Positions 63,939 to 64,000 of a stretch of DNA of 64,000 bases are shown here, piece after piece (the stretch's first letter is position 1; each line of letters opens with the position of its first letter). The DNA is from Ascaris suum (Eukaryota > Nematoda > Chromadorea > Rhabditida > Ascarididae), in the NCBI GenBank assembly GCA_013433145.1, contig CM024185.1:186001-250000 (forward strand). Direction: 5' to 3'. Below the pieces are notes generated by a model. That model was not told the DNA's origin, searched no databases, and worked only from the letters and a program-made list of their open reading frames with translations. The position numbers and the translations under genes are program-made.

Positions 63939-64000
63939 GTTACAACAGTAATTCTTCTATATAATTCTAATCTGAACTTATATAAGTTTCGTTAAGCAAT

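Overview
This is a eukaryotic, AT-rich window that is poor in genes. It is very probably from a nematode, and I infer a clade V, strongylid-like worm. Coding sequence occurs as short, relatively GC-rich islands split by introns. These introns have GT donors and short TTTCAG/TTTTAG/TTNAAG acceptors, and range from about 45 nt to several kb. No prokaryotic operon, rRNA or tRNA was seen. Decayed mariner, BEL/Pao and non-LTR (CR1-like) remnants and very long (AT)n arrays fit this kind of genome.

Layout. 1-195 (+) is the 3' end of an unidentified Cys/His-containing protein. 0.6-3.2 kb holds a mariner remnant, an unassigned minus-strand exon (1506-1720) and an LTR-like block with duplicated upstream sequence. 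5.9-9.6 kb (-) carries the best-recognised minus-strand gene: two exons encode the conserved C-terminal coiled-coil block of the cis-Golgi golgin GM130 (GOLGA2), with further same-strand exons downstream. 9.6-25 kb is mostly non-coding, with three (AT)n arrays and a few exon-like segments. 25.4-27.1 kb (+) is a complete three-exon gene for a secreted, probably GPI-anchored Ly-6/three-finger protein. 29.0-29.2 kb (-) is the terminal exon of a CPEB-family RNA-binding protein (ZZ-type zinc module) with one expected zinc-ligand Cys replaced by Tyr. 32.3-34.9 kb (+) is a five-exon gene with perfect phase agreement encoding a 210-residue protein I cannot name. 36.0-36.2 kb (-) is one further clean exon. 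37.3-38.4 kb is a second LTR-like block whose 3' end matches the one at 2.75 kb.

38.4-58 kb is mostly AT-rich desert. It contains a decayed BEL/Pao RT-RNaseH piece (46.7-47.2 kb), non-LTR RT pieces (47.5-48.9 kb, minus) and a possible small secreted Cys-rich peptide (49.6 kb, plus). 58.05-63.94 kb (+) is a six-exon C2H2 zinc-finger gene with five fingers that runs off the right edge; one finger is split exactly by a phase-0 intron.

The genes share no pathway. The window looks like ordinary neighbouring nematode loci separated by transposon debris. Gene models were assembled by eye from reading frame, splice motifs and phase, so internal exons are more certain than the 5' ends.
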